From Rhodoferax sp. (lineage in GTDB: Bacteria > Pseudomonadota > Gammaproteobacteria > Burkholderiales > Burkholderiaceae_C), in NCBI RefSeq assembly GCF_028715765.1, contig NZ_JAQURE010000007.1, positions 46,214 to 110,213 of the forward strand: 64,000 bases of DNA, in the 5' to 3' direction. The notes under the pieces were generated by a model. The model was not told where the DNA came from. It saw nothing but the letters and a program-made list of their open reading frames with translations, and ran no database searches. A program made the position numbers and the translations under genes. Shown here piece after piece: positions 1 through 7,955 of the stretch; position 1 is the stretch's first letter; every line of letters starts with the position of its first letter.

Positions 1-248
1 GCATGGACGAATTGGCACCTGAAGACAAATTGACCGTGGCTCGTGCCCGCAAGATTCAACGTTTCTTGTCTCAACCGTTCCACGTGGCTGAAGTGTTTAC
101 CGGTTCACCTGGCAAATACGTTTCTTTGGCTGAAACCATTCGTGGCTTCAAGATGATCGTGGCTGGTGAGTGCGATCATTTGCCAGAACAAGCCTTCTAC
201 ATGGTCGGCACCATTGACGAAGCGTTTGAAAAGGCCAAGAAAGTCTGA
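1..248 (+). CDS. atpD: ATP synthase F1 subunit beta, 3' end only
   Basis: The last 81 codons of the catalytic beta subunit of the F1Fo ATP synthase; the gene begins before the window. The visible part is the C-terminal helical bundle, with [18 protein letters not shown] and the segment [13 protein letters not shown], both strongly conserved in AtpD. The catalytic P-loop region lies outside the window. It ends 51 bases before atpC, the normal order at the end of the atp operon, so identity is secure although most of the protein is missing. Confidence 0.97.
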   Translation, partial: MDELAPEDKLTVARARKIQRFLSQPFHVAEVFTGSPGKYVSLAETIRGFKMIVAGECDHLPEQAFYMVGTIDEAFEKAKKV

Positions 249-299
249 TGGCTTTACGGGGCGGCTCGTTAGCGCTGCCCCCAACTGATTAGGAAAAAA

Positions 300-716
300 A
301 TGAACACTATTCATGTTGATGTGGTAAGTGCCGAAGAATCCATTTTCTCGGGCGAGGCGCGTTTTGTGGCCTTGCCTGGCGAAGCCGGAGAACTGGGCAT
401 TTACCCACGCCACACACCTTTGATCACACGCATCAAAGCGGGTTCGGTACGCATTGAACAAGCGGATGGCAGTGAAGAATTTGTGTTCGTGGCGGGTGGC
501 ATTCTTGAAGTGCAACCCAACTGCGTCACCGTTTTGTCTGACACCGCCATTCGCGGCAAAGACCTTGACGATGAAAAAGCCAATGCTGCCAAGCTGGCCG
601 CCGAAGATGCGGTTAAAAACGCCAAGACTGACCTTGACTTGGCTCGCGCCTCGTCTGAATTGGCAGTGATGGCGGCTCAAATTGCGGCTCTGCGCAAATA
701 CCGCAACAAGAAATAA
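300..716 (+). CDS. atpC: ATP synthase F1 subunit epsilon
   Basis: 138 residues, normal length for the epsilon subunit, which sits on the central stalk with gamma, couples rotation to catalysis and inhibits ATP hydrolysis. The N-terminal beta-sandwich (about 1-85) contains the conserved block [17 protein letters not shown] and the later GGILEVQPN; the C-terminal two-helix hairpin (about 88-138) is Ala/Lys-rich. An A-rich leader with AGGAAAA sits just before the ATG. It follows atpD and is followed at once by a strong intrinsic terminator, so it is the last gene of the atp operon. Confidence 0.98.
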   Translation: MNTIHVDVVSAEESIFSGEARFVALPGEAGELGIYPRHTPLITRIKAGSVRIEQADGSEEFVFVAGGILEVQPNCVTVLSDTAIRGKDLDDEKANAAKLAAEDAVKNAKTDLDLARASSELAVMAAQIAALRKYRNKK

Positions 717-739
717 CCGTCAGAGCTTTGTCTCTCTCA

Positions 740-778
740 AAAGCCAGCATTCGCTTTGTCGACTGCTGGCTTTTTTTG
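740..778 (+). terminator. Intrinsic terminator of the atp operon
   Basis: Inverted repeat AGCCAGCA (742-749) and TGCTGGCT (764-771) followed by a run of seven T. It lies 25 bases after the atpC stop. An A-run precedes the stem, so it may also stop transcription coming from the right, although the TPM gene on the minus strand ends at 813. Confidence 0.9.
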
Positions 779-812
779 TGGTCATCGTTTACGGCCACAT
801 GACCCTGCACCG

Positions 813-1337
813 TCAGTTCAATATTGGCTCATTGGGTAATTCATCCGGATTGTCTTGCTGGGAGGTGATGGGGAAATAGGTGGCCAAGAGGCGGTTGACT
901 TCCTGCAGTGCCATGTGCAGTCCTGCTTCGGGGGTGCTTGATTTGAATGCGGCACTCATGCGTGCCGACAAATTCACCCAGGTGTTGGGCGGCACTTGTC
1001 GGTTCAGCCCTCGGTCGGCCACAATTTCAAGCCGTCTTTCCACCAACAGCAGGTAAATCAACACGCCGTTGTTGTGTTCGGTGTCCCACACCTTGAGTTT
1101 GCCGAACAGGCTCAAGGCACGCTGGTGAACCATCTCGGCCACAGGAATGTCTTGCCAAAGGTAGCTGTTGGGCAGCGCAGATTCAATGTGAATGCGGATT
1201 TCCCCACTGTGCTGGGTTTCAGATTGAGCTACAGCCTCAGTCAACCTTGCCTGCGCGGCAGGTGGCAGCCATTGGCTGGCCGCATCGTCACTTTGCCAGC
1301 GGTGCTTCATCAGACGTACAAATCGCTGCCACATCAC
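813..1337 (-). CDS. TPM-domain protein, cytoplasmic or peripheral
   Basis: 174 residues with a TPM (TLP18.3/Psb32/MOLO-1) domain over roughly residues 25-150. The visible core is GEIRIHIESALP, then a segment with HNNGVLIYLLLVERRLEIVADRG, the typical strand pair of the fold (shown here in part as GVLIYLLLVERRLEIV). Unlike its upstream neighbour it has no signal peptide or membrane segment. It overlaps the preceding TPM gene by four bases, and both follow lemA, so the three genes form one operon. Members of this family are linked to membrane or protein quality processes, but no activity can be assigned from sequence alone. Confidence 0.85.
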   Translation of the reverse strand: MMWQRFVRLMKHRWQSDDAASQWLPPAAQARLTEAVAQSETQHSGEIRIHIESALPNSYLWQDIPVAEMVHQRALSLFGKLKVWDTEHNNGVLIYLLLVERRLEIVADRGLNRQVPPNTWVNLSARMSAAFKSSTPEAGLHMALQEVNRLLATYFPITSQQDNPDELPNEPILN

Positions 1338-2239
1338 CAGTCTCCCGAGGCGCCACCGCCACCAAAATCGCCACCACCACCAGAGCTAAATCCGCCACCT
1401 GAGCCGCCGCCAAACCCACCCATGCCAGCGCCGCCGCCACCCCAGCCACCACCGTGGCCACCTCGTCCGCCCCGAGGGGGGTTAAAACTTTGAATCAAGG
1501 TGAAGATAAGCGCCAGCACCCCCGCTAGGCCAGCCAACATGAGGCTGGTGGTGAGGATCATGGTGATGAAACCCGCTACACCGCCAGTGGCCACCGCCCC
1601 CAACTTTTTCCCTAACATGTTTCGCGTGACCGCACCCACCACAGGCACGGCGATGAACATGAACACGCCCAATTGCATCCAGTCAAAGCCTGTCTCTGCC
1701 TGGTTTGCCCCTGTTGCCGCTGCTGCGGCAGGCTCAGGCAAGGCTTCACCTGCAATCAGTGCGGTCAGCCGTGCCACACCTGCTTGCAGCCCACCGGCGT
1801 AGTCAGACTGTTTGAAACGCGGCTTGATGGTGTCGTCAATGATGCGCTTGGCGGCCAAGTCGGGCACCGCACCTTCCAGGGTTTTGGCCACTTCAATGCG
1901 CAGTTTGCGATCTTGCACCGCTACCACCATCAGCACACCGTCACCCACGTCTTTGCGACCAATTTTCCAGCTGTTGGCCACACGGTTGGCATAAGCTGCA
2001 ATGTCTTCCGGTAGCGTGCTGGGCACCAGCAGCAGCACTACTTGTGACCCCTTGGTCTGTTCAAAACTGGCCAAAGTGGCTTCAAGTTCAGCTACCTGGG
2101 GGGCTGTCAAAGTGCCAGAAGTGTCAACCACATGGCCGGTTAAAGCCGGCACCGCTTGTTGTGCCCAACTGTGCCCGCCCAATGACAGTGCCAGCAGCCA
2201 ACCGAGCAGCTTCAAGCACCATGCTGCGCGGAGATTCAT
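1334..2239 (-). CDS. TPM-domain membrane protein with Gly-rich tail (YgcG type)
   Basis: 301 residues. A cleavable signal peptide (about 1-26, ending SWAQQ) leads to a periplasmic TPM domain (about 33-160; conserved TLPEDIAAYANRVANSWKIG, DGVLMVVAVQDRKLRIEV). Two hydrophobic helices follow (about 190-250), then an extremely Gly-rich tail from about 258 to the end containing repeated GGG units. This is the classic YgcG/TPM layout that is paired with LemA in many bacteria. It overlaps lemA by four bases upstream and the second TPM gene by four downstream, which indicates translational coupling. Molecular function unknown; probably an envelope role. Confidence 0.9.
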   Translation of the reverse strand: MNLRAAWCLKLLGWLLALSLGGHSWAQQAVPALTGHVVDTSGTLTAPQVAELEATLASFEQTKGSQVVLLLVPSTLPEDIAAYANRVANSWKIGRKDVGDGVLMVVAVQDRKLRIEVAKTLEGAVPDLAAKRIIDDTIKPRFKQSDYAGGLQAGVARLTALIAGEALPEPAAAAATGANQAETGFDWMQLGVFMFIAVPVVGAVTRNMLGKKLGAVATGGVAGFITMILTTSLMLAGLAGVLALIFTLIQSFNPPRGGRGGHGGGWGGGGAGMGGFGGGSGGGFSSGGGGDFGGGGASGDW

Positions 2240-2829
2240 TTTTTATTGAAATCCACTACCGGCGGGGCAGAAATGGCGGCCTCGTTTTGCACCGCAAAGG
2301 CGGGCTTGGGCGCGTAACTGAACACCATGGCGGTCAAGTTGCTGGGAAAGCTGCGCGCCAGCACGTTGTAATCTTGCACCGATTGAATGTAGCGATTGCG
2401 TGCCACCGTGATGCGGTTCTCGGTGCCTTCAAGTTGCACCCGTAAATCGCTAAAGCCCTGGTTGGCTTTCAAATTGGGGTACTGCTCAGACACCATCATC
2501 AGCCGACTCAGTGCGGAGCCCAACTCGCCTTGTGCCGCCTGAAACTTGCCAAAGGCCGCGGGGTCGTTCAAGGTTTCCGGCGTGACCTGGATCGAGGTGG
2601 CTTTGGCGCGCGCCTCAATCACCTTGGTCAACGTGTCTTGTTCAAAAGCAGCTTCGCCTTTGACTGTGGCCACAATATTGGGCACCAAATCGGCGCGGCG
2701 TTGGTACTGGTTCAGCACTTCGCTCCAAGCCGACTTGGTTTGTTCGTCCAAGCGTTGAAAGTCGTTGTAGCCACAGCCTGACAACAGCACCGCGGCAAGC
2801 AGCATCAAAATCCAGCGTTTCATGAGCAC
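2236..2829 (-). CDS. LemA family lipoprotein
   Basis: 197 residues, the usual length for LemA. The N-terminus is a lipoprotein signal with lipobox LLSGC at about residues 15-19, so the mature protein is likely anchored to a membrane. The rest is alpha-helical with the family hallmarks NQYQRRADLVPNIVATVKG and ENRITVARNRYIQSVQDYN, and the terminal FSYAPKPAF. LemA is found next to TPM proteins across proteobacteria, as here. It is the first gene of the three-gene operon; the role in the envelope is not established. Confidence 0.93.
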   Translation of the reverse strand: MLMKRWILMLLAAVLLSGCGYNDFQRLDEQTKSAWSEVLNQYQRRADLVPNIVATVKGEAAFEQDTLTKVIEARAKATSIQVTPETLNDPAAFGKFQAAQGELGSALSRLMMVSEQYPNLKANQGFSDLRVQLEGTENRITVARNRYIQSVQDYNVLARSFPSNLTAMVFSYAPKPAFAVQNEAAISAPPVVDFNKK

Positions 2830-2976
2830 CTCCAGAATAAAAACAATACGTTAGCACACGTCATGCGATCCGCCACCGGCGTTGATGTGAGCTGTCATAC
2901 GGCTATTGAGGGCATGGCGCGGGCGAGTGTTTCAAATGCGGTCAAAATCAAACGCTTCTACCAGCCACACACCGCC

Positions 2977-3426
2977 ATGTCCAAAGCCAAAAAAATTGCA
3001 GCCACCGTGGGCGGCTCAGCCGACGAAATTGAGGCAAGTTTCTACGAAGCTTTGCAAAAGGGCGACCTTGAGCGCCTGATGGCCTGTTGGGCAGACGAAG
3101 ACGAAGTGGTCTGCATTCACCCTGGCGGCCCTCGCTTGGTGGGGCTGGGGGTGATTCGTGCCGCGTTTGAGTCGATGTTCAGCAACGCCAGTTTGCGCAT
3201 CAGCGCCCAAGACGTGCGCAAGATTGAAGCCCTGGCCAGCAGCGTGCACAGCGTGCGTGAGCGCATTGAAATCCTCACCCCCGAAGGCCCGGTGGATGCT
3301 TTTGTGATGGCCACCAACGTCTACCACAAGACCGCCCAGGGGTGGCGCCTGGTGGCGCACCATGCCAGCCAAGGCAGCCCGCGTGAGACTGAAGACATCA
3401 CCGAAAAACCGCCTGTGCTGCATTGA
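2977..3426 (+). CDS. NTF2-like/SnoaL-like protein (DUF4440 type)
   Basis: 149 residues from ATG 2977; a longer in-frame reading from 2863 exists but the conserved part begins at SADEIEASFYEALQKGDLE. It has the cone-shaped NTF2-like fold pattern: first helix with FYEAL..GDLERLMACWADED, then CIHPGGPRLVGLGVIRAAFE, then the strand ending GWRLVAHHAS. Such proteins are small-ligand-binding or enzyme-like; close relatives in this family are annotated only as nuclear transport factor 2 family proteins. It lies ten bases ahead of the hydrolase gene and may be cotranscribed with it. Substrate unknown. Confidence 0.8.
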   Translation: MSKAKKIAATVGGSADEIEASFYEALQKGDLERLMACWADEDEVVCIHPGGPRLVGLGVIRAAFESMFSNASLRISAQDVRKIEALASSVHSVRERIEILTPEGPVDAFVMATNVYHKTAQGWRLVAHHASQGSPRETEDITEKPPVLH

Positions 3427-3488
3427 TGGTCAAAAAATGCCTCTCGTGCCTGTCAATCAAGCGCAATCAGCTCCAAAAGTTATAGCAC
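3427..3488 (-). repeat. Dispersed palindromic repeat, copy 1 (overlaps a start codon)
   Basis: Read on the minus strand it matches the window-wide repeat: TTTTGGAGCTGATTGCGCTT then GATTGACAGGCACGAGAGGC and a T-run. It overlaps the start codon and first dozen codons of the hydrolase gene beginning at 3437, so the N-terminus of that protein is encoded by repeat sequence. Confidence 0.65.
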
Positions 3489-4483
3489 CTGGCTGGTTGC
3501 CAGGTGGTCATGCACAGACCATTTGGCCAGCGTTGCGGGTGCGGCACAGCTGCCCTGCAGCGCTGGCTGCCATTCGCTACGAGCGCCAGCGCTGGCCTAC
3601 GCCAGATGGCGACTTTGTGGATGTGGACTGGCTCACCCTTAGCCCACGCCCCATGCAAGCGCCGCTACTGGTGCTGTTTCATGGGTTAGAGGGGTCGTCA
3701 CGCAGCCACTACGCACTGGCATTTGCGCGCGTGGCGCACGATTGCGGTCTGAACTTTGCAGTGCCGCACTTTCGTGGCTGCAGTGGCCAGATCAACCTGG
3801 CCCCGCGTGCCTACCATTCCGGTGATTTTGAAGAAGTGGGGTGGCTGCTGTCGCGCTTGCGCCAGCACACGACGCGCCCTTTGTGGGTGGTGGGCGTGTC
3901 TTTGGGGGGCAACGTGCTGCTGCGCTGGGCGCAAGAGGCAGGCAGCCAAGCGCTGCAGCTTGCCAGCGCCGTTGCCAGTGTGTCCGCCCCGTTGGACTTG
4001 ACGGCCAGCGGTCAGGCCATGGGGCTGGGATTTAACCGGTGGGTCTACACCCGCATGTTTTTGCGCAGCATGAAACCCAAAGCGCTGCAAAAGCTGGCGC
4101 AACACCCAGGGCTGTTTCAAGTGCAAGACTTGCTCAAGGCGCGCACGCTGTATGACTTTGACAACGTCTTCACCGCGCCACTTCATGGCTTTCAAAACAC
4201 GCAAGACTATTGGCAGCGTGCATCTGCTCTGCCACACCTGCACCGGCTGCAGCTGCCCAGCCTGGTGGTGAATGCGCAAAATGATCCGTTTGTTCCTGCG
4301 GCCAGTCTGCCCCACGCCCACCAGGTCAGCCGCCATGTCACGCTGTGGCAACCCCGCCAGGGTGGCCATGTGGGGTTTGCACAAGCACCGTGGCCGGGAC
4401 AGATTCAAGCCTTGCCACAAGCCGTGGTGGCCTGGCTGGCGCAGCAGGCCAACTTCAACCTCAAAGGATGCTCAGATGGATGA
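3437..4483 (+). CDS. Alpha/beta-fold hydrolase, YheT/ABHD family
   Basis: 348 residues. Conserved features of the YheT (COG0429) family are clear: GWLPGGHAQTIWPAL near the start, LLVLFHGLEGSSRSHYALAFA (oxyanion region), nucleophile elbow VGVSLGGNVLL with Ser at about residue 157, and GGHVGFAQ with the catalytic His near the end; an Asp is expected in NAQNDPFVP. The likely reaction is ester hydrolysis, with unknown substrate. The start at 3437 was chosen because the conserved sequence begins about 15 residues later; the leader MPLVPVNQAQSAPK coincides with a dispersed repeat. It overlaps the next gene by eight bases. Confidence 0.92.
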   Translation: MPLVPVNQAQSAPKVIAPGWLPGGHAQTIWPALRVRHSCPAALAAIRYERQRWPTPDGDFVDVDWLTLSPRPMQAPLLVLFHGLEGSSRSHYALAFARVAHDCGLNFAVPHFRGCSGQINLAPRAYHSGDFEEVGWLLSRLRQHTTRPLWVVGVSLGGNVLLRWAQEAGSQALQLASAVASVSAPLDLTASGQAMGLGFNRWVYTRMFLRSMKPKALQKLAQHPGLFQVQDLLKARTLYDFDNVFTAPLHGFQNTQDYWQRASALPHLHRLQLPSLVVNAQNDPFVPAASLPHAHQVSRHVTLWQPRQGGHVGFAQAPWPGQIQALPQAVVAWLAQQANFNLKGCSDG

Positions 4484-5015
4484 CCTCGTCAAGCAAGCCA
4501 TGGCCAAATGGCCCAATGTGCCCGACTGTTACGGCTGGCTGGGCTTGGATGCACGTGGCAACTGGTTCATGCGCGACGACCGCACACAGGCGCTGGGTGG
4601 GTTTGCCAGCGGGCTGGCGGGCAGCAAAGGCGCTGAATTGCGCCACGACAAGTTGCTGGCCTTCATCGGGCGCAACTACGCGCCCGATGCACGCGGCTGC
4701 TGGGCGTTTCAAAATGGGCCACAGCGGGTGTTTGTAGAGCTGCAAGCCACCCCGCTGGTCTGGCGGCTGCAGCCCGATGGCCACGTCCACGACCACATGG
4801 GTCACGTCGCGGTGGTGCAGTCCTGCTGGCTTGATGACCTAGGTTGGCTCTACCTGGCAACAGATTTGGGTTTTGGCCTGGTGCACAGCCAAGACGTAGC
4901 GCAGGCTGCGCTTCAAATTGAACAAGGCGTTTGGAGCCCTCAAGACACCACTCAAGCCAATCTGGAAACCCAATTCGGCTTTGTCAAAAGCCCTGAATTG
5001 CTACATAATAAATAG
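4476..5015 (+). CDS. Conserved protein of unknown function (DUF2946-like annotation family)
   Basis: 179 residues starting at ATG 4476, overlapping the hydrolase stop. I recognise the pattern from Burkholderiales: WPNVPDCYGWLGLDARGNW, then HDKLLAFIGRNYAPDARGCW and FQNGPQRVFVELQATP. It is rich in aromatic residues, has no signal peptide and no membrane segment. Relatives carry only a DUF label whose number I am not sure of. The overlap suggests coexpression with the YheT hydrolase. The last codons and the stop (TAG in AATAGCT) lie inside a copy of the dispersed repeat, so the C-terminus SPELLHNK may be repeat-derived. Confidence 0.82.
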   Translation: MDDLVKQAMAKWPNVPDCYGWLGLDARGNWFMRDDRTQALGGFASGLAGSKGAELRHDKLLAFIGRNYAPDARGCWAFQNGPQRVFVELQATPLVWRLQPDGHVHDHMGHVAVVQSCWLDDLGWLYLATDLGFGLVHSQDVAQAALQIEQGVWSPQDTTQANLETQFGFVKSPELLHNK

Positions 5016-5056
5016 CTATAAGCGCTTTATTTATAAGCACTATAGGCCTAAAATGC
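5008..5056 (+). repeat. Dispersed palindromic repeat, copy 2
   Basis: AATAGCTATAAGCGCTTTAT followed by TTATAAGCACTATAGGCC and AAAATG. It matches the family consensus and contains the stop codon of the preceding gene. Confidence 0.75.
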
Positions 5057-5066
5057 TCTTAAAAAA

Positions 5067-5865
5067 TAACTACTCAGTACGCTATGAATTCATGAGCAAG
5101 AATTGAGGCAATGCAAAGCTTGCCCGACCTCACCACACTCAGTCACGTAGAAAAGGACGCGCTCATTGTGACGTTGTGGAATCCGGTGCAAAGCCTGGGC
5201 AAGCAATTGGCTGCGATGCAGCAGTCGATCAAGGAGCTTCAAGCTCGCTTAAGCCTCAACAGCAGTAACTCCAGCAAACCCCCAAGTACGGATGGCCTGG
5301 CTAAACCAGCGCCGAAGTCTCTGCGTGGCAAAAGCGCAAAACCATCTGGTGGACAGCCCGGCCACAGAGGTGCAACTCTGAGCCAACGTGCACCACTGCC
5401 ACCGCAGCGCCAGATATGGTTCACCGAGCAATGGACGCTATTGCTGCAGCGTGGTGAGCGCTTCAACCCAGAACAAAAGTACACGGGAGCACCCACTGGC
5501 AAGCGGGGCAAACTCAGGCAATGCAAGGCATTCAATCTGCTGCTGCGCCTGCGCAACTACAAAGACGATGTATGGCGCTTCATGACCGATGTGGGCGTAC
5601 CGTTCATCAACAACTTGGCCGAGCAGGCGCTGCGCATGGCCAAGGTTCGACAGAAGGTCTCGGGGTGCTTGTGCACGATTGAGGGAGCCAAAACGTTCTT
5701 CACCATTCGCTCGTACTTGGCCACCATGCGCAAACAAAAAGCCTGTCTGTTTGATTGTCTGGTCAGTGTCTTTCAGGGCCAGCCGATTCAACCTCAGTTG
5801 GCTTGAATTCCTGAATTCTTATGGGGGCGTGGGCTGCATGGCTGGGCTGGATACCTGAGTAGTTA
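5067..5865 (+). mobile_element. IS66-family element, internally deleted, with terminal inverted repeats
   Basis: Perfect 11-bp inverted repeats TAACTACTCAG (5067-5077) and CTGAGTAGTTA (5855-5865) flank a single IS66-type coding remnant. A full IS66-like element of this type should be well over 1.5 kb; this one is 799 bp, so the centre has been lost while both ends survive. No obvious target-site duplication is seen. It could in principle be moved by a full-length relative elsewhere in the genome. Confidence 0.75.
5111..5806 (+). pseudogene. IS66 family transposase, central domain deleted in frame
   Basis: 231 codons remain open. The N-terminal part is the IS66 leader region: NSSNSSKPPSTDGL, KPSGGQPGHRGATL. 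The C-terminal part is the end of the catalytic domain: FMTDVGVPFINNLAEQALRM, KVRQKVSGCLCT, FFTIRSYLATMRKQ. The zinc-binding domain and most of the DDE core are missing, with the join near residue 105-130. A full transposase of this type is roughly 450-520 residues. The open frame is kept across the junction, but the protein cannot be an active transposase. Confidence 0.88.
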
Positions 5866-5904
5866 CGACGATTTATAAGAAAACAGCCTGTAGCCCTGGT
5901 TCGC

Positions 5905-6110
5905 GCAAAAATGAAGTGCAACACCAAGGCGCGCAAAGCCTGCTCGGCTGGGGCTGGGGACTGCCAAGGCGGTGAATTGCGTTCAGCACAGAACGCAGCA
6001 ATCAACTCTGCATCAACTTTGTCAGTCTTGGTATGCACCAAACGGGACGCGCCAAAAGCCTTGATTTGTGCCGGCCAGCCAATCAGCCAAGTTGTCCAAC
6101 CTCTTTGCCT
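5905..6110 (-). pseudogene. IS110 family transposase fragment
   Basis: Minus-strand reading gives PAQIKAFGASRLVHTKTDKV DAELIAAFCAE (joined) and PPWQSPAPAEQALRALVLH, the DEDD-domain part of an IS110-type transposase (the TKTDKVDA block carries the catalytic Asp residues). Upstream and downstream parts are absent, and the reading runs into unrelated sequence on both sides. It sits directly beside the IS66 remnant and about 30 bases from the end of yggS. Dead remnant. Confidence 0.85.
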
Positions 6111-6139
6111 CGCACCGTCACAAGCAAGGCCGGCAAGTT

Positions 6140-6832
6140 TCAAGCCGGATAGTGCCGTCCGCCAAAAATGGCCGAGCCCACGCGCACCATGGTGCTGCCG
6201 CTGGCAATGGCGGCCTCCAGGTCGGCACTCATGCCCATGGACAGCGTGTCGAGCGCCAAGCCTTCCGCATTTAATGCATCAAATAGACCTCTAGCCCTAC
6301 TGAATACTGCACAAGCAGCTACAAAATCAAAAGCAGGCTCTGGAATGCACATAAGTCCGCGCAGGTGCAAACCAGGCAGCAGAGCCACCGCTTTGGCCAG
6401 CGCCATAGCCTCTGCAGGTACCACCCCGGATTTGGTTGCGCCGCCGTCCACATTGACCTGAAGGCACACCTGCAGTGGTGGCTTTTCGGCAGGACGTTGC
6501 GCACTCAAGCGCTCGGCAATTTTGAGCCGGTCAACCGTGTGCACCCAGTCAAAGTGCTCGGCCACCAAGCGGGTTTTGTTGCTTTGGATGGGACCAATGC
6601 AGTGCCACTGCAGCGGCAAATGGTGCAGCAAAGTGATTTTTTGTACCGCTTCCTGGATGTAGTTTTCACCAAAGGCGGTTTGCCCGGCGGCATAAGCCGC
6701 TTGCACGGCATCTGTGCCAAATGTTTTGGACACCGCCAGCAGCGTCACAGCATTTGAGGGGCGGCCACTGGCATGAGCGGCGGCGTCTATGCGCTGGTGC
6801 ACGGCCTGCAGGCGGGTTTGAATCGTGGTCAT
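6140..6832 (-). CDS. yggS: YggS family PLP-binding homeostasis protein
   Basis: 230 residues from ATG 6832. It binds pyridoxal phosphate and buffers PLP and amino-acid pools. Family motifs: LLAVSKTFGTDAVQAAYAAG with the PLP lysine at about residue 37, FGENYIQEAVQK, WHCIGPIQSNKTR, LQVNVDGGATKSGV, LSMGMSADLEAAI and STMVRVGSAIFG. It is divergent from pilT, the common neighbour. Odd: residues ahead of the LSMGM motif (about 168-188) are encoded by a copy of the dispersed repeat (6266-6330), replacing or extending a surface helix without breaking the frame. Confidence 0.95.
   Translation of the reverse strand: MTTIQTRLQAVHQRIDAAAHASGRPSNAVTLLAVSKTFGTDAVQAAYAAGQTAFGENYIQEAVQKITLLHHLPLQWHCIGPIQSNKTRLVAEHFDWVHTVDRLKIAERLSAQRPAEKPPLQVCLQVNVDGGATKSGVVPAEAMALAKAVALLPGLHLRGLMCIPEPAFDFVAACAVFSRARGLFDALNAEGLALDTLSMGMSADLEAAIASGSTMVRVGSAIFGGRHYPA
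6266..6330 (-). repeat. Dispersed palindromic repeat, copy 3 (inside yggS)
   Basis: Minus strand: GTAGCTGCTTGTGCAGTATT then CAGTAGGGCTAGAGGTCTAT and TTGATGC. It is fully contained in the yggS frame and contributes the protein stretch FVAACAVFSRARGLFDA. Confidence 0.7.
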
Positions 6833-6897
6833 AATTGTGTGGAGGTTTTTGTCAAAGCGTGACAAGGCCAGAGCGTAACAAACACCAAGGGGAACCC

Positions 6898-7941
6898 GTG
6901 GACATCACCCAGTTGCTGGCTTTCAGCGTGAAAAACAAGGCCTCAGACTTGCACCTTTCGGCCGGGCTGCCACCGATGATTCGGGTGCATGGCGACGTGC
7001 GCCGCATCAACGTCGAGGCGCTGGACCACAAGCAAGTGCACGCCATGGTGTACGACATCATGAACGACTCGCAGCGCAAGCACTATGAAGAGTTTTTAGA
7101 GATTGACTTCTCGTTTGAGATTGAGGGGCTGGCGCGGTTTCGGGTCAATGCGTTCAATCAAAACCGGGGTTCCGGTGCGGTGTTTCGCACCATTCCCAGC
7201 AAAATTTTGACCCTTGAACAACTCAACTGTCCCAAAATTTTTGCCGACCTGGCGCTTAAACCGCGTGGCTTGGTGCTGGTGACTGGCCCCACCGGTTCAG
7301 GCAAATCCACCACGCTGGCGGCCATGGTGAACTACCTCAATGAAACCGAGTTCGGCCACATCCTCACCGTCGAAGACCCGATTGAGTTTGTGCACGAATC
7401 CAAAAAATGCCTGATCAACCAGCGCGAAGTGGGGCCGCACACGCAAAGCTTTGCCGCCGCACTGCGCTCTGCCCTGCGCGAAGATCCAGATGCCATTTTG
7501 GTGGGTGAAATGCGCGACCTGGAAACCATCCGCTTGGCCATGACCGCCGCTGAAACCGGCCACCTGGTGTTTGGCACGCTGCACACCAGCAGCGCCGCCA
7601 AAACCATTGACCGGATCATTGACGTGTTTCCAGCGGAAGAAAAAGAAATGGTGCGCGCCATGTTGTCTGAGTCGCTGCAAGCTGTGATTTCGCAAACGCT
7701 GTGCAAAACCAAAGACGGCCAGGGCCGGGTGGCAGCGCACGAGATCATGCTGGGCACCAGCGCCATTCGCAACTTGATCCGCGAGGCCAAGGTGGCGCAG
7801 ATGTACTCCAGCATCCAGACTGGCAATAGCGTGGGCATGCAAACGCTGGATCAAAACCTGACCGACCTGGTGCGGCGCAACATCATCAGCCCGGCCGAGG
7901 CGCGTTCCAAAGCCAAAATCCCGGACAACTTCCCTGGCTGA
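6898..7941 (+). CDS. pilT: Type IV pilus retraction ATPase PilT
   Basis: 347 residues from GTG 6898, preceded by AAGGGGAA. PilT is a hexameric cytoplasmic ATPase that depolymerises the type IV pilus and powers twitching and DNA uptake. Features: N-terminal PAS-like domain with ASDLHLSAG, Walker A GPTGSGKSTT (about residue 129), Asp box, Walker B ILVGEMRDLETI, His box TGHLVFGTLHT, and the PilT-specific AIRNLIRE motif near the C-terminus. Full length. pilU follows after 14 bases, so the two form an operon. The GTG start fits the known N-terminus VDITQLLAFSVKNKAS better than any ATG. Confidence 0.98.
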   Translation: MDITQLLAFSVKNKASDLHLSAGLPPMIRVHGDVRRINVEALDHKQVHAMVYDIMNDSQRKHYEEFLEIDFSFEIEGLARFRVNAFNQNRGSGAVFRTIPSKILTLEQLNCPKIFADLALKPRGLVLVTGPTGSGKSTTLAAMVNYLNETEFGHILTVEDPIEFVHESKKCLINQREVGPHTQSFAAALRSALREDPDAILVGEMRDLETIRLAMTAAETGHLVFGTLHTSSAAKTIDRIIDVFPAEEKEMVRAMLSESLQAVISQTLCKTKDGQGRVAAHEIMLGTSAIRNLIREAKVAQMYSSIQTGNSVGMQTLDQNLTDLVRRNIISPAEARSKAKIPDNFPG

Positions 7942-7955
7942 CACAAGGACATTTC

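Noticed and set aside
996..1493. Plus-strand reading with a proline-rich end
   Set aside because: It is the complement of the Gly-rich tail of the TPM protein on the minus strand; no RBS or conserved domain.
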